Shown: positions 46,650 to 60,476, counted from the first letter of the stretch. The stretch: 64,000 nucleotides of DNA from Anthopleura xanthogrammica (GCA_964019055.1 CAXHSA010000009.1:1-64000), one strand, 5' to 3'. Made by a program: numbers and translations. The notes: generated by a model from the sequence alone, not told the origin.

Positions 46650-49610
46650 ATGAGCAAAAAGTGGGGGTTTCAGCAAACAGGTCACGCCGTCAGCGAAAAA
46701 CCTGGTTTTGAGAGCCAAAATGGCCATTTTTCAGTTTTTTGGGCTAAAAAGCTTTTTTTCCCAGCAAAACAGTGTTTTGGACACCTAAAATGTGCTTTTC
46801 TCGTCCAAAACTTGCGTTTAGCAGTGAAAACGTCGTGTTTTGAGCAAAAGAAAATTCTCAGCAAATTTCAAATTTTCTCAGCAAAAAACACCTTTTTTGA
46901 CCAAAAAGCACCTTTACTCAGCCAAAACCGCATTTTTTTTCGCCAAAAAGTCGTGTTTTTATCTCAAGAGGTATTTTCATGAGCAAAAAGTGGGGGTTTC
47001 AGCAAACAGGTCACGCCGTCAGCGAAAAACCTGGTTTTGAGAGCCAAAATGGCCATTTTTCAGTTTTTTGGGCTAAAAAGCTTTTTTTCCCAGCAAAACA
47101 GTGTTTTGGACACCTAAAATGTGCTTTTCTCGTCCAAAACTTGCGTTTAGCAGTGAAAACGTCGTGTTTTGAGCAAAAGAAAATTCTCAGCAAATTTCAA
47201 ATTTTCTCAGCAAAAAACACCTTTTTTGACCAAAAAGCACCTTTACTCAGCCAAAACCGCATTTTTTTTCGCCAAAAAGTCGTGTTTTTATCTCAAGAGG
47301 TATTTTCATGAGCAAAAAGTGGGGGTTTCAGCAAACAGGTCACGCCGTCAGCGAAAAACCTGGTTTTGAGAGCCAAAATGGCCATTTTTCAGTTTTTTGG
47401 GCTAAAAAGCTTTTTTTCCCAGCAAAACAGTGTTTTGGACACCTAAAATGTGCTTTTCTCGTCCAAAACTTGCGTTTAGCAGTGAAAACGTCGTGTTTTG
47501 AGCAAAAGAAAATTCTCAGCAAATTTCAAATTTTCTCAGCAAAAAACACCTTTTTTGACCAAAAAGCACCTTTACTCAGCCAAAACCGCATTTTTTTTCG
47601 CCAAAAAGTCGTGTTTTTATCTCAAGAGGTATTTTCATGAGCAAAAAGTGGGGGTTTCAGCAAACAGGTCACGCCGTCAGCGAAAAACCTGGTTTTGAGA
47701 GCCAAAATGGCCATTTTTCAGTTTTTTGGGCTAAAAAGCTTTTTTTCCCAGCAAAACAGTGTTTTGGACACCTAAAATGTGCTTTTCTCGTCCAAAACTT
47801 GCGTTTAGCAGTGAAAACGTCGTGTTTTGAGCAAAAGAAAATTCTCAGCAAATTTCAAATTTTCTCAGCAAAAAACACCTTTTTTGACCAAAAAGCACCT
47901 TTACTCAGCCAAAACCGCATTTTTTTTCGCCAAAAAGTCGTGTTTTTATCTCAAGAGGTATTTTCATGAGCAAAAAGTGGGGGTTTCAGCAAACAGGTCA
48001 CGCCGTCAGCGAAAAACCTGGTTTTGAGAGCCAAAATGGCCATTTTTCAGTTTTTTGGGCTAAAAAGCTTTTTTTCCCAGCAAAACAGTGTTTTGGACAC
48101 CTAAAATGTGCTTTTCTCGTCCAAAACTTGCGTTTAGCAGTGAAAACGTCGTGTTTTGAGCAAAAGAAAATTCTCAGCAAATTTCAAATTTTCTCAGCAA
48201 AAAACACCTTTTTTGACCAAAAAGCACCTTTACTCAGCCAAAACCGCATTTTTTTTCGCCAAAAAGTCGTGTTTTTATCTCAAGAGGTATTTTCATGAGC
48301 AAAAAGTGGGGGTTTCAGCAAACAGGTCACGCCGTCAGCGAAAAACCTGGTTTTGAGAGCCAAAATGGCCATTTTTCAGTTTTTTGGGCTAAAAAGCTTT
48401 TTTTCCCAGCAAAACAGTGTTTTGGACACCTAAAATGTGCTTTTCTCGTCCAAAACTTGCGTTTAGCAGTGAAAACGTCGTGTTTTGAGCAAAAGAAAAT
48501 TCTCAGCAAATTTCAAATTTTCTCAGCAAAAAACACCTTTTTTGACCAAAAAGCACCTTTACTCAGCCAAAACCGCATTTTTTTTCGCCAAAAAGTCGTG
48601 TTTTTATCTCAAGAGGTATTTTCATGAGCAAAAAGTGGGGGTTTCAGCAAACAGGTCACGCCGTCAGCGAAAAACCTGGTTTTGAGAGCCAAAATGGCCA
48701 TTTTTCAGTTTTTTGGGCTAAAAAGCTTTTTTTCCCAGCAAAACAGTGTTTTGGACACCTAAAATGTGCTTTTCTCGTCCAAAACTTGCGTTTAGCAGTG
48801 AAAACGTCGTGTTTTGAGCAAAAGAAAATTCTCAGCAAATTTCAAATTTTCTCAGCAAAAAACACCTTTTTTGACCAAAAAGCACCTTTACTCAGCCAAA
48901 ACCGCATTTTTTTTCGCCAAAAAGTCGTGTTTTTATCTCAAGAGGTATTTTCATGAGCAAAAAGTGGGGGTTTCAGCAAACAGGTCACGCCGTCAGCGAA
49001 AAACCTGGTTTTGAGAGCCAAAATGGCCATTTTTCAGTTTTTTGGGCTAAAAAGCTTTTTTTCCCAGCAAAACAGTGTTTTGGACACCTAAAATGTGCTT
49101 TTCTCGTCCAAAACTTGCGTTTAGCAGTGAAAACGTCGTGTTTTGAGCAAAAGAAAATTCTCAGCAAATTTCAAATTTTCTCAGCAAAAAACACCTTTTT
49201 TGACCAAAAAGCACCTTTACTCAGCCAAAACCGCATTTTTTTTCGCCAAAAAGTCGTGTTTTTATCTCAAGAGGTATTTTCATGAGCAAAAAGTGGGGGT
49301 TTCAGCAAACAGGTCACGCCGTCAGCGAAAAACCTGGTTTTGAGAGCCAAAATGGCCATTTTTCAGTTTTTTGGGCTAAAAAGCTTTTTTTCCCAGCAAA
49401 ACAGTGTTTTGGACACCTAAAATGTGCTTTTCTCGTCCAAAACTTGCGTTTAGCAGTGAAAACGTCGTGTTTTGAGCAAAAGAAAATTCTCAGCAAATTT
49501 CAAATTTTCTCAGCAAAAAACACCTTTTTTGACCAAAAAGCACCTTTACTCAGCCAAAACCGCATTTTTTTTCGCCAAAAAGTCGTGTTTTTATCTCAAG
49601 AGGTATTTTC
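46650..49610 (+). repeat. Nine consecutive apparently identical monomers
   Basis: Copies at 46650 through 49282 are nine units of 329 bp with no change seen by eye. The following copy (49611) has CGCCAGAAAG near its end, and 49940 has AAACAAGTCAC with T6C4, marking the transition to the next family. Confidence 0.85.
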
Positions 49611-49939
49611 ATGAGCAAAAAGTGGGGGTTTCAGCAAACAGGTCACGCCGTCAGCGAAAAACCTGGTTTTGAGAGCCAAAATGGCCATTTTTCAGTTTTT
49701 TGGGCTAAAAAGCTTTTTTTCCCAGCAAAACAGTGTTTTGGACACCTAAAATGTGCTTTTCTCGTCCAAAACTTGCGTTTAGCAGTGAAAACGTCGTGTT
49801 TTGAGCAAAAGAAAATTCTCAGCAAATTTCAAATTTTCTCAGCAAAAAACACCTTTTTTGACCAAAAAGCACCTTTACTCAGCCAAAACCGCATTTTTTT
49901 TCGCCAGAAAGTCGTGTTTTTATCTCAAGAGGTATTTTC

Positions 49940-52900
49940 ATGAGCAAAAAGTGGGGGTTTCAGCAAACAAGTCACGCCGTCAGCGAAAAACCTGGTTTTG
50001 AGAGCCAAAATGGCCATTTTTCAGTTTTTTGGGCTAAAAAGCTTTTTTCCCCAGCAAAACAGTGTTTTGGACACCTAAAATGTGCTTTTCTCGTCCAAAA
50101 CTTGCGTTTAGCAGTGAAAACGTCGTGTTTTGAGCAAAAGAAAATTCTCAGCAAATTTCAAATTTTCTCAGCAAAAAACACCTTTTTTGACCAAAAAGCA
50201 CCTTTACTCAGCCAAAACCGCATTTTTTTTCGCCAAAAAGTCGTGTTTTTATCTCAAGAGGTATTTTCATGAGCAAAAAGTGGGGGTTTCAGCAAACAGG
50301 TCACGCCGTCAGCGAAAAACCTGGTTTTGAGAGCCAAAATGGCCATTTTTCAGTTTTTTGGGCTAAAAAGCTTTTTTCCCCAGCAAAACAGTGTTTTGGA
50401 CACCTAAAATGTGCTTTTCTCGTCCAAAACTTGCGTTTAGCAGTGAAAACGTCGTGTTTTGAGCAAAAGAAAATTCTCAGCAAATTTCAAATTTTCTCAG
50501 CAAAAAACACCTTTTTTGACCAAAAAGCACCTTTACTCAGCCAAAACCGCATTTTTTTTCGCCAAAAAGTCGTGTTTTTATCTCAAGAGGTATTTTCATG
50601 AGCAAAAAGTGGGGGTTTCAGCAAACAGGTCACGCCGTCAGCGAAAAACCTGGTTTTGAGAGCCAAAATGGCCATTTTTCAGTTTTTTGGGCTAAAAAGC
50701 TTTTTTTCCCAGCAAAACAGTGTTTTGGACACCTAAAATGTGCTTTTCTCGTCCAAAACTTGCGTTTAGCAGTGAAAACGTCGTGTTTTGAGCAAAAGAA
50801 AATTCTCAGCAAATTTCAAATTTTCTCAGCAAAAAACACCTTTTTTGACCAAAAAGCACCTTTACTCAGCCAAAACCGCATTTTTTTTCGCCAAAAAGTC
50901 GTGTTTTTATCTCAAGAGGTATTTTCATGAGCAAAAAGTGGGGGTTTCAGCAAACAGGTCACGCCGGCAGCGAAAAACCTGGTTTTGAGAGCCAAAATGG
51001 CCATTTTTCAGTTTTTTGGGCTAAAAAGCTTTTTTTCCCAGCAAAACAGTGTTTTGGACACCTAAAATGTGCTTTTCTCGTCCAAAACTTGCGTTTAGCA
51101 GTGAAAACGTCGTGTTTTGAGCAAAAGAAAATTCTCAGCAAATTTCAAATTTTCTCAGCAAAAAACACCTTTTTTGACCAAAAAGCACCTTTACTCAGCC
51201 AAAACCGCATTTTTTTTCGCCAAAAAGTCGTGTTTTTATCTCAAGAGGTATTTTCATGAGCAAAAAGTGGGGGTTTCAGCAAACAGGTCACGCCGTCAGC
51301 GAAAAACCTGGTTTTGAGAGCCAAAATGGCCATTTTTCAGTTTTTTGGGCTAAAAAGCTTTTTTTCCCAGCAAAACAGTGTTTTGGACACCTAAAATGTG
51401 CTTTTCTCGTCCAAAACTTGCGTTTAGCAGTGAAAACGTCGTGTTTTGAGCAAAAGAAAATTCTCAGCAAATTTCAAATTTTCTCAGCAAAAAACACCTT
51501 TTTTGACCAAAAAGCACCTTTACTCAGCCAAAACCGCATTTTTTTTCGCCAAAAAGTCGTGTTTTTATCTCAAGAGGTATTTTCATGAGCAAAAAGTGGG
51601 GGTTTCAGCAAACAGGTCACGCCGTCAGCGAAAAACCTGGTTTTGAGAGCCAAAATGGCCATTTTTCAGTTTTTTGGGCTAAAAAGCTTTTTTCCCCAGC
51701 AAAACAGTGTTTTGGACACCTAAAATGTGCTTTTCTCGTCCAAAACTTGCGTTTAGCAGTGAAAACGTCGTGTTTTGAGCAAAAGAAAATTCTCAGCAAA
51801 TTTCAAATTTTCTCAGCAAAAAACACCTTTTTTGACCAAAAAGCACCTTTACTCAGCCAAAACCGCATTTTTTTTCGCCAAAAAGTCGTGTTTTTATCTC
51901 AAGAGGTATTTTCATGAGCAAAAAGTGGGGGTTTCAGCAAACAGGTCACGCCGTCAGCGAAAAACCTGGTTTTGAGAGCCAAAATGGCCATTTTTCAGTT
52001 TTTTGGGCTAAAAAGCTTTTTTCCCCAGCAAAACAGTGTTTTGGACACCTAAAATGTGCTTTTCTCGTCCAAAACTTGCGTTTAGCAGTGAAAACGTCGT
52101 GTTTTGAGCAAAAGAAAATTCTCAGCAAATTTCAAATTTTCTCAGCAAAAAACACCTTTTTTGACCAAAAAGCACCTTTACTCAGCCAAAACCGCATTTT
52201 TTTTCGCCAAAAAGTCGTGTTTTTATCTCAAGAGGTATTTTCATGAGCAAAAAGTGGGGGTTTCAGCAAACAGGTCACGCCGTCAGCGAAAAACCTGGTT
52301 TTGAGAGCCAAAATGGCCATTTTTCAGTTTTTTGGGCTAAAAAGCTTTTTTCCCCAGCAAAACAGTGTTTTGGACACCTAAAATGTGCTTTTCTCGTCCA
52401 AAACTTGCGTTTAGCAGTGAAAACGTCGTGTTTTGAGCAAAAGAAAATTCTCAGCAAATTTCAAATTTTCTCAGCAAAAAACACCTTTTTTGACCAAAAA
52501 GCACCTTTACTCAGCCAAAACCGCATTTTTTTTCGCCAAAAAGTCGTGTTTTTATCTCAAGAGGTATTTTCATGAGCAAAAAGTGGGGGTTTCAGCAAAC
52601 AGGTCACGCCGTCAGCGAAAAACCTGGTTTTGAGAGCCAAAATGGCCATTTTTCAGTTTTTTGGGCTAAAAAGCTTTTTTTCCCAGCAAAACAGTGTTTT
52701 GGACACCTAAAATGTGCTTTTCTCGTCCAAAACTTGCGTTTAGCAGTGAAAACGTCGTGTTTTGAGCAAAAGAAAATTCTCAGCAAATTTCAAATTTTCT
52801 CAGCAAAAAACACCTTTTTTGACCAAAAAGCACCTTTACTCAGCCAAAACCGCATTTTTTTTCGCCAAAAAGTCGTGTTTTTATCTCAAGAGGTATTTTC

Positions 52901-53887
52901 ATGAGCAAAAAGTGGGGGTTTCAGCAAACAGGTCACGCCGTCAGCGAAAAACCTGGTTTTGAGAGCCAAAATGGCCATTTTTCAGTTTTTTGGGCTAAAA
53001 AGCTTTTTTTCCCAGCAAAACAGTGTTTTGGACACCTAAAATGTGCTTTTCTCGTCCAAAACTTGCGTTTAGCAGTGAAAACGTCGTGTTTTGAGCAAAA
53101 GAAAATTCTCAGCAAATTTCAAATTTTCTCAGCAAAAAACACCTTTTTTGACCAAAAAGCACCTTTACTCAGCCAAAACCGCATTTTTTTTCGCCAAAAA
53201 GTCGTGTTTTTATCTCAAGAGGTATTTTCATGAGCAAAAAGTGGGGGTTTCAGCAAACAGGTCACGCCGTCAGCGAAAAACCTGGTTTTGAGAGCCAAAA
53301 TGGCCATTTTTCAGTTTTTTGGGCTAAAAAGCTTTTTTTCCCAGCAAAACAGTGTTTTGGACACCTAAAATGTGCTTTTCTCGTCCAAAACTTGCGTTTA
53401 GCAGTGAAAACGTCGTGTTTTGAGCAAAAGAAAATTCTCAGCAAATTTCAAATTTTCTCAGCAAAAAACACCTTTTTTGACCAAAAAGCACCTTTACTCA
53501 GCCAAAACCGCATTTTTTTTCGCCAAAAAGTCGTGTTTTTATCTCAAGAGGTATTTTCATGAGCAAAAAGTGGGGGTTTCAGCAAACAGGTCACGCCGTC
53601 AGCGAAAAACCTGGTTTTGAGAGCCAAAATGGCCATTTTTCAGTTTTTTGGGCTAAAAAGGTTTTTTTCCCAGCAAAACAGTGTTTTGGACACCTAAAAT
53701 GTGCTTTTCTCGTCCAAAACTTGCGTTTAGCAGTGAAAACGTCGTGTTTTGAGCAAAAGAAAATTCTCAGCAAATTTCAAATTTTCTCAGCAAAAAACAC
53801 CTTTTTTGACCAAAAAGCACCTTTACTCAGCCAAAACCGCATTTTTTTTCGCCAAAAAGTCGTGTTTTTATCTCAAGAGGTATTTTC
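49940..53887 (+). repeat. Second T6C4 block
   Basis: Copies at 49940, 50269, 51585, 51914 and 52243 have T6C4, as in the 10-23 kb region, interspersed with consensus copies. 50927 has GCCGGCAGCG, and 53559 has AAAAAGG followed by T7, matching the otherwise distant copy at 25253. The same variant types thus occur in two places about 28 kb apart. Confidence 0.85.
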
Positions 53888-56800
53888 ATGAGCAAAAAGT
53901 GGGGGTTTCAGCAAACAGGTCACGCCGTCAGCGAAAAACCTGGTTTTGAGAGCCAAAATGGCCATTTTTCAGTTTTTTGGGCTAAAAAGCTTTTTTTCCC
54001 AGCAAAACAGTGTTTTGGACACCTAAAATGTGCTTTTCTCGTCCAAAACTTGCGTTTAGCAGTGAAAACGTCGTGTTTTGAGCAAAAGAAAATTCTCAGC
54101 AAATTTCAAATTTTCTCAGCAAAAAAACACCTTTTTTGACCAAAAAGCACCTTTACTCAGCCAAAACCGCATTTTTTTTCGCCAAAAAGTCGTGTTTTTA
54201 TCTCAAGAGGTATTTTCATGAGCAAAAAGTGGGGGTTTCAGCAAACAGGTCACGCCGTCAGCGAAAAACCTGGTTTTGAGAGCCAAAATGGCCATTTTTC
54301 AGTTTTTTGGGCTAAAAAGCTTTTTTTCCCAGCAAAACAGTGTTTTGGACACCTAAAATGTGCTTTTCTCGTCCAAAACTTGCGTTTAGCAGTGAAAACG
54401 TCGTGTTTTGAGCAAAAGAAAATTCTCAGCAAATTTCAAATTTTCTCAGCAAAAAACACCTTTTTTGACCAAAAAGCACCTTTACTCAGCCAAAACCGCA
54501 TTTTTTTTCGCCAAAAAGTCGTGTTTTTATCTCAAGAGGTATTTTCATGAGCAAAAAGTGGGGGTTTCAGCAAACAGGTCACGCCGTCAGCGAAAAACCT
54601 GGTTTTGAGAGCCAAAATGGCCATTTTTCAGTTTTTTGGGCTAAAAAGCTTTTTTTCCCAGCAAAACAGTGTTTTGGACACCTAAAATGTGCTTTTCTCG
54701 TCCAAAACTTGCGTTTAGCAGTGAAAACGTCGTGTTTTGAGCAAAAGAAAATTCTCAGCAAATTTCAAATTTTCTCAGCAAAAAACACCTTTTTTGACCA
54801 AAAAGCACCTTTACTCAGCCAAAACCGCATTTTTTTTTCGCCAAAAAGTCGTGTTTTTATCTCAAGAGGTATTTTCATGAGCAAAAAGTGGGGGTTTCAG
54901 CAAACAGGTCACGCCGTCAGCGAAAAACCTGGTTTTGAGAGCCAAAATGGCCATTTTTCAGTTTTTTGGGCTAAAAAGCTTTTTTTCCCAGCAAAACAGT
55001 GTTTTGGACACCTAAAATGTGCTTTTCTCGTCCAAAACTTGCGTTTAGCAGTGAAAACGTCGTGTTTTGAGCAAAAGAAAATTCTCAGCAAATTTCAAAT
55101 TTTCTCAGCAAAAAACACCTTTTTTGACCAAAAAGCACCTTTACTCAGCCAAAACCGCATTTTTTTTTCGCCAAAAAGTCGTGTTTTTATCTCAAGAGGT
55201 ATTTTCATGAGCAAAAAGTGGGGGTTTCAGCAAACAGGTCACGCCGTCAGCGAAAAACCTGGTTTTGAGAGCCAAAATGGCCATTTTTCAGTTTTTTGGG
55301 CTAAAAAGCTTTTTTTCCCAGCAAAACAGTGTTTTGGACACCTAAAATGTGCTTTTCTCGTCCAAAACTTGCGTTTAGCAGTGAAAACGTCGTGTTTTGA
55401 GCAAAAGAAAATTCTCAGCAAATTTCAAATTTTCTCAGCAAAAAACACCTTTTTTGACCAAAAAGCACCTATACTCAGCCAAAACCGCATTTTTTTTTTG
55501 CCAAAAAGTCGTGTTTTTATCTCAAGAGGTATTTTCATGAGCAAAAAGTGGGGGTTTCAGCAAACAGGTCACGCCGTCAGCGAAAAACCTGGTTTTGAGA
55601 GCCAAAATGGCCATTTTTCAGTTTTTTGGGCTAAAAAGCTTTTTTTCCCAGCAAAACAGTGTTTTGGACACCTAAAATGTGCTTTTCTCGTCCAAAACTT
55701 GCGTTTAGCAGTGAAAACGTCGTGTTTTGAGCAAAAGAAAATTCTCAGCAAATTTCAAATTTTCTCAGCAAAAAACACCTTTTTTGACCAAAAAGCACCT
55801 TTACTCAGCCAAAACCGCATTTTTTTTTCGCCAAAAAGTCGTGTTTTTATCTCAAGAGGTATTTTCATGAGCAAAAAGTGGGGGTTTCAGCAAACAGGTC
55901 ACGCCGTCAGCGAAAAACCTGGTTTTGAGAGCCAAAATGGCCATTTTTCAGTTTTTTGGGCTAAAAAGCTTTTTTTCCCAGCAAAACAGTGTTTTGGACA
56001 CCTAAAATATGCTTTTCTCGTCCAAAACTTGCGTTTAGCAGTGAAAACGTCGTGTTTTGAGCAAAAGAAAATTCTCAGCAAATTTCAAATTTTCTCAGCA
56101 AAAAACACCTTTTTTGACCAAAAAGCACCTTTACTCAGCCAAAACCGCATTTTTTTTTTGCCAAAAAGTCGTGTTTTTATCTCAAGAGGTATTTTCATGA
56201 GCAAAAAGTGGGGGTTTCAGCAAACAGGTCACGCCGTCAGCGAAAAACCTGGTTTTGAGAGCCAAAATGGCCATTTTTCAGTTTTTTGGGCTAAAAAGCT
56301 TTTTTCCCAGCAAAACAGTGTTTTGGACACCTAAAATGTGCTTTTCTCGTCCAAAACTTGCGTTTAGCAGTGAAAACGTCGTGTTTTGAGCAAAAGAAAA
56401 TTCTCAGCAAATTTCAAATTTTCTCAGCAAAAAACACCTTTTTTGACCAAAAAGCACCTTTACTCAGCCAAAACCGCATTTTTTTTTCGCCAAAAAGTCG
56501 TGTTTTTATCTCAAGAGGTATTTTCATGAGCAAAAAGTGGGGGTTTCAGCAAACAGGTCACGCCGTCAGCGAAAAACCTGGTTTTGAGAGCCAAAATGGC
56601 CATTTTTCAGTTTTTTGGGCTAAAAAGCTTTTTTTCCCAGCAAAACAGTGTTTTGGACACCTAAAATGTGCTTTTCTCGTCCAAAACTTGCGTTTAGCAG
56701 TGAAAACGTCGTGTTTTGAGCAAAAGAAAATTCTCAGCAAATTTCAAATTTTCTCAGCAAAAAACACCTTTTTTGACCAAAAAGCACCTTTACTCAGCCA

Positions 56801-57514
56801 AAACCGCATTTTTTTTTCGCCAAAAAGTCGTGTTTTTATCTCAAGAGGTATTTTCATGAGCAAAAAGTGGGGGTTTCAGCAAACAGGTCACGCCGTCAGC
56901 GAAAAACCTGGTTTTGAGAGCCAAAATGGCCATTTTTCAGTTTTTTGGGCTAAAAAGCTTTTTTTCCCAGCAAAACAGTGTTTTGGACACCTAAAATGTG
57001 CTTTTCTCGTCCAAAACTTGCGTTTAGCAGTGAAAACGTCGTGTTTTGAGCAAAAGAAAATTCTCAGCAAATTTCAAATTTTCTCAGCAAAAAACACCTT
57101 TTTTGACCAAAAAGCACCTTTACTCAGCCAAAACCGCATTTTTTTTCGCCAAAAAGTCGTGTTTTTATCTCAAGAGGTATTTTCATGAGCAAAAAGTGGG
57201 GGTTTCAGCAAACAGGTCACGCCGTCAGCGAAAAACCTGGTTTTGAGAGCCAAAATGGCCATTTTTCAGTTTTTTTGGGCTAAAAAGCTTTTTTTCCCAG
57301 CAAAACAGTGTTTTGGACACCTAAAATGTGCTTTTCTCGTCCAAAACTTGCGTTTAGCAGTGAAAACGTCGTGTTTTGAGCAAAAGAAAATTCTCAGCAA
57401 ATTTCAAATTTTCTCAGCAAAAAACACCTTTTTTGACCAAAAAGCACCTTTACTCAGCCAAAACCGCATTTTTTTTCGCCAAAAAGTCGTGTTTTTATCT
57501 CAAGAGGTATTTTC
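53888..57514 (+). repeat. Run of 330-bp units
   Basis: 53888 has A7 for A6 before CACC (330 bp). 54547, 54877, 55207, 55537 and 55867 are five consecutive 330-bp units through T9-CGCC or T10-GCC. 56197 has a lost T before CCC and a gained T in the T-run (329 bp net). 56526 is 330 bp by T9, and 57185 is 330 bp by a T7 run before GGGCT. Point markers are CCTATACTC in 55207 and AAAATATGC in 55867. Because 330 is divisible by three, one frame stays open from 54547 to 56334 (595 codons), which is an arithmetic effect and not a sign of a gene. Confidence 0.9.
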
Positions 57515-59160
57515 ATGAGCAAAAAGTGGGGGTTTCAGCAAACAGGTCACGCCGTCAGCGAAAAACCTGGTTTTGAGAGCCAAAATGGCCATTTTTCAGT
57601 TTTTTGGGCTAAAAAGCTTTTTTTCCCAGCAAAACAGTGTTTTGGACACCTAAAATGTGCTTTTCTCGTCCAAAACTTGCGTTTAGCAGTGAAAACGTCG
57701 TGTTTTGAGCAAAAGAAAATTCTCAGCAAATTTCAAATTTTCTCAGCAAAAAACACCTTTTTTGACCAAAAAGCACCTTTACTCAGCCAAAACCGCATTT
57801 TTTTTCGCCAAAAAGTCGTGTTTTTATCTCAAGAGGTATTTTCATGAGCAAAAAGTGGGGGTTTCAGCAAACAGGTCACGCCGTCAGCGAAAAACCTGGT
57901 TTTGAGAGCCAAAATGGCCATTTTTCAGTTTTTTGGGCTAAAAAGCTTTTTTTCCCAGCAAAACAGTGTTTTGGACACCTAAAATGTGCTTTTCTCGTCC
58001 AAAACTTGCGTTTAGCAGTGAAAACGTCGTGTTTTGAGCAAAAGAAAATTCTCAGCAAATTTCAAATTTTCTCAGCAAAAAACACCTTTTTTGACCAAAA
58101 AGCACCTTTACTCAGCCAAAACCGCATTTTTTTTCGCCAAAAAGTCGTGTTTTTATCTCAAGAGGTATTTTCATGAGCAAAAAGTGGGGGTTTCAGAAAA
58201 CAGGTCACGCCGTCAGCGAAAAACCTGGTTTTGAGAGCCAAAATGGCCATTTTTCAGTTTTTTGGGCTAAAAAGCTTTTTTTCCCAGCAAAACAGTGTTT
58301 TGGACACCTAAAATGTGCTTTTCTCGTCCAAAACTTGCGTTTAGCAGTGAAAACGTCGTGTTTTGAGCAAAAGAAAATTCTCAGCAAATTTCAAATTTTC
58401 TCAGCAAAAAACACCTTTTTTGACCAAAAAGCACCTTTACTCAGCCAAAACCGCATTTTTTTTCGCCAAAAAGTCGTGTTTTTATCTCAAGAGGTATTTT
58501 CATGAGCAAAAAGTGGGGGTTTCAGCAAACAGGTCACGCCGTCAGCGAAAAACCTGGTTTTGAGAGCCAAAATGGCCATTTTTCAGTTTTTTGGGCTAAA
58601 AAGCTTTTTTTCCCAGCAAAACAGTGTTTTGGACACCTAAAATGTGCTTTTCTCGTCCAAAACTTGCGTTTAGCAGTGAAAACGTCGTGTTTTGAGCAAA
58701 AGAAAATTCTCAGCAAATTTCAAATTTTCTCAGCAAAAAACACCTTTTTTCACCAAAAAGCACCTTTACTCAGCCAAAACCGCATTTTTTTTCGCCAAAA
58801 AGTCGTGTTTTTATCTCAAGAGGTATTTTCATGAGCAAAAAGTGGGGGTTTCAGCAAACAGGTCACGCCGTCAGCGAAAAACCTGGTTTTGAGAGCCAAA
58901 ATGGCCATTTTTCAGTTTTTTTGGGCTAAAAAGCTTTTTTTCCCAGCAAAACAGTGTTTTGGACACCTAAAATGTGCTTTTCTCGTCCAAAACTTGCGTT
59001 TAGCAGTGAAAACGTCGTGTTTTGAGCAAAAGAAAATTCTCAGCAAATTTCAAATTTTCTCAGCAAAAAACACCTTTTTTGACCAAAAAGCACCTTTACT
59101 CAGCCAAAACCGCATTTTTTTTCGCCAAAAAGTCGTGTTTTTATCTCAAGAGGTATTTTC

Positions 59161-60476
59161 ATGAGCAAAAAGTGGGGGTTTCAGCAAACAGGTCACGCCG
59201 TCAGCGAAAAACCTGGTTTTGAGAGCCAAAATGGCCATTTTTCAGTTTTTTGGGCTAAAAAGCTTTTTTTCCCAGCAAAACAGTGTTTTGGACACCTAAA
59301 ATGTGCTTTTCTCGTCCAAAACTTGCGTTTAGCAGTGAAAACGTCGTGTTTTGAGCAAAAGAAAATTCTCAGCAAATTTCCAATTTTCTCAGCAAAAAAC
59401 ACCTTTTTTGACCAAAAAGCACCTTTACTCAGCCAAAACCGCATTTTTTTTCGCCAAAAAGTCGTGTTTTTATCTCAAGAGGTATTTTCATGAGCAAAAA
59501 GTGGGGGTTTCAGAAAACAGGTCACGCCGTCAGCGAAAAACCTGGTTTTGAGAGCCAAAATGGCCATTTTTCAGTTTTTTGGGCTAAAAAGCTTTTTTTC
59601 CCAGCAAAACAGTGTTTTGGACACCTAAAATGTGCTTTTCTCGTCCAAAACTTGCGTTTAGCAGTGAAAACGTCGTGTTTTGAGCAAAAGAAAATTCTCA
59701 GCAAATTTCAAATTTTCTCAGCAAAAAACACCTTTTTTGACCAAAAAGCACCTTTACTCAGCCAAAACCGCATTTTTTTTCGCCAAAAAGTCGTGTTTTT
59801 ATCTCAAGAGGTATTTTCATGAGCAAAAAGTGGGGGTTTCAGCAAACAGGTCACGCCGTCAGCGAAAAACCTGGTTTTGAGAGCCAAAATGGCCATTTTT
59901 CAGTTTTTTGGGCTAAAAAGCTTTTTTTCCCAGCAAAACAGTGTTTTGGACACCTAAAATGTGCTTTTCTCGTCCAAAACTTGCGTTTAGCAGTGAAAAC
60001 GTCGTGTTTTGAGCAAAAGAAAATTCTCAGCAAATTTCCAATTTTCTCAGCAAAAAACACCTTTTTTGACCAAAAAGCACCTTTACTCAGCCAAAACCGC
60101 ATTTTTTTTCGCCAAAAAGTCGTGTTTTTATCTCAAGAGGTATTTTCATGAGCAAAAAGTGGGGGTTTCAGAAAACAGGTCACGCCGTCAGCGAAAAACC
60201 TGGTTTTGAGAGCCAAAATGGCCATTTTTCAGTTTTTTGGGCTAAAAAGCTTTTTTTCCCAGCAAAACAGTGTTTTGGACACCTAAAATGTGCTTTTCTC
60301 GTCCAAAACTTGCGTTTAGCAGTGAAAACGTCGTGTTTTGAGCAAAAGAAAATTCTCAGCAAATTTCAAATTTTCTCAGCAAAAAACACCTTTTTTGACC
60401 AAAAAGCACCTTTACTCAGCCAAAACCGCATTTTTTTTCGCCAAAAAGTCGTGTTTTTATCTCAAGAGGTATTTTC
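59161..60476 (+). repeat. Dimer repeated twice: TTTCCAATT copy then CAGAAAAC copy
   Basis: Copies at 59161 and 59819 have TTTCCAATTTT, and the copies after them (59490 and 60148) have TTTCAGAAAAC. The same ordered pair occurs at 33155/33484, about 26 kb to the left. The period of this higher-order repeat is 658 bp. Single TTTCAGAAAAC copies also occur at 34142, 39410, 58173 and 62124. Confidence 0.85.
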
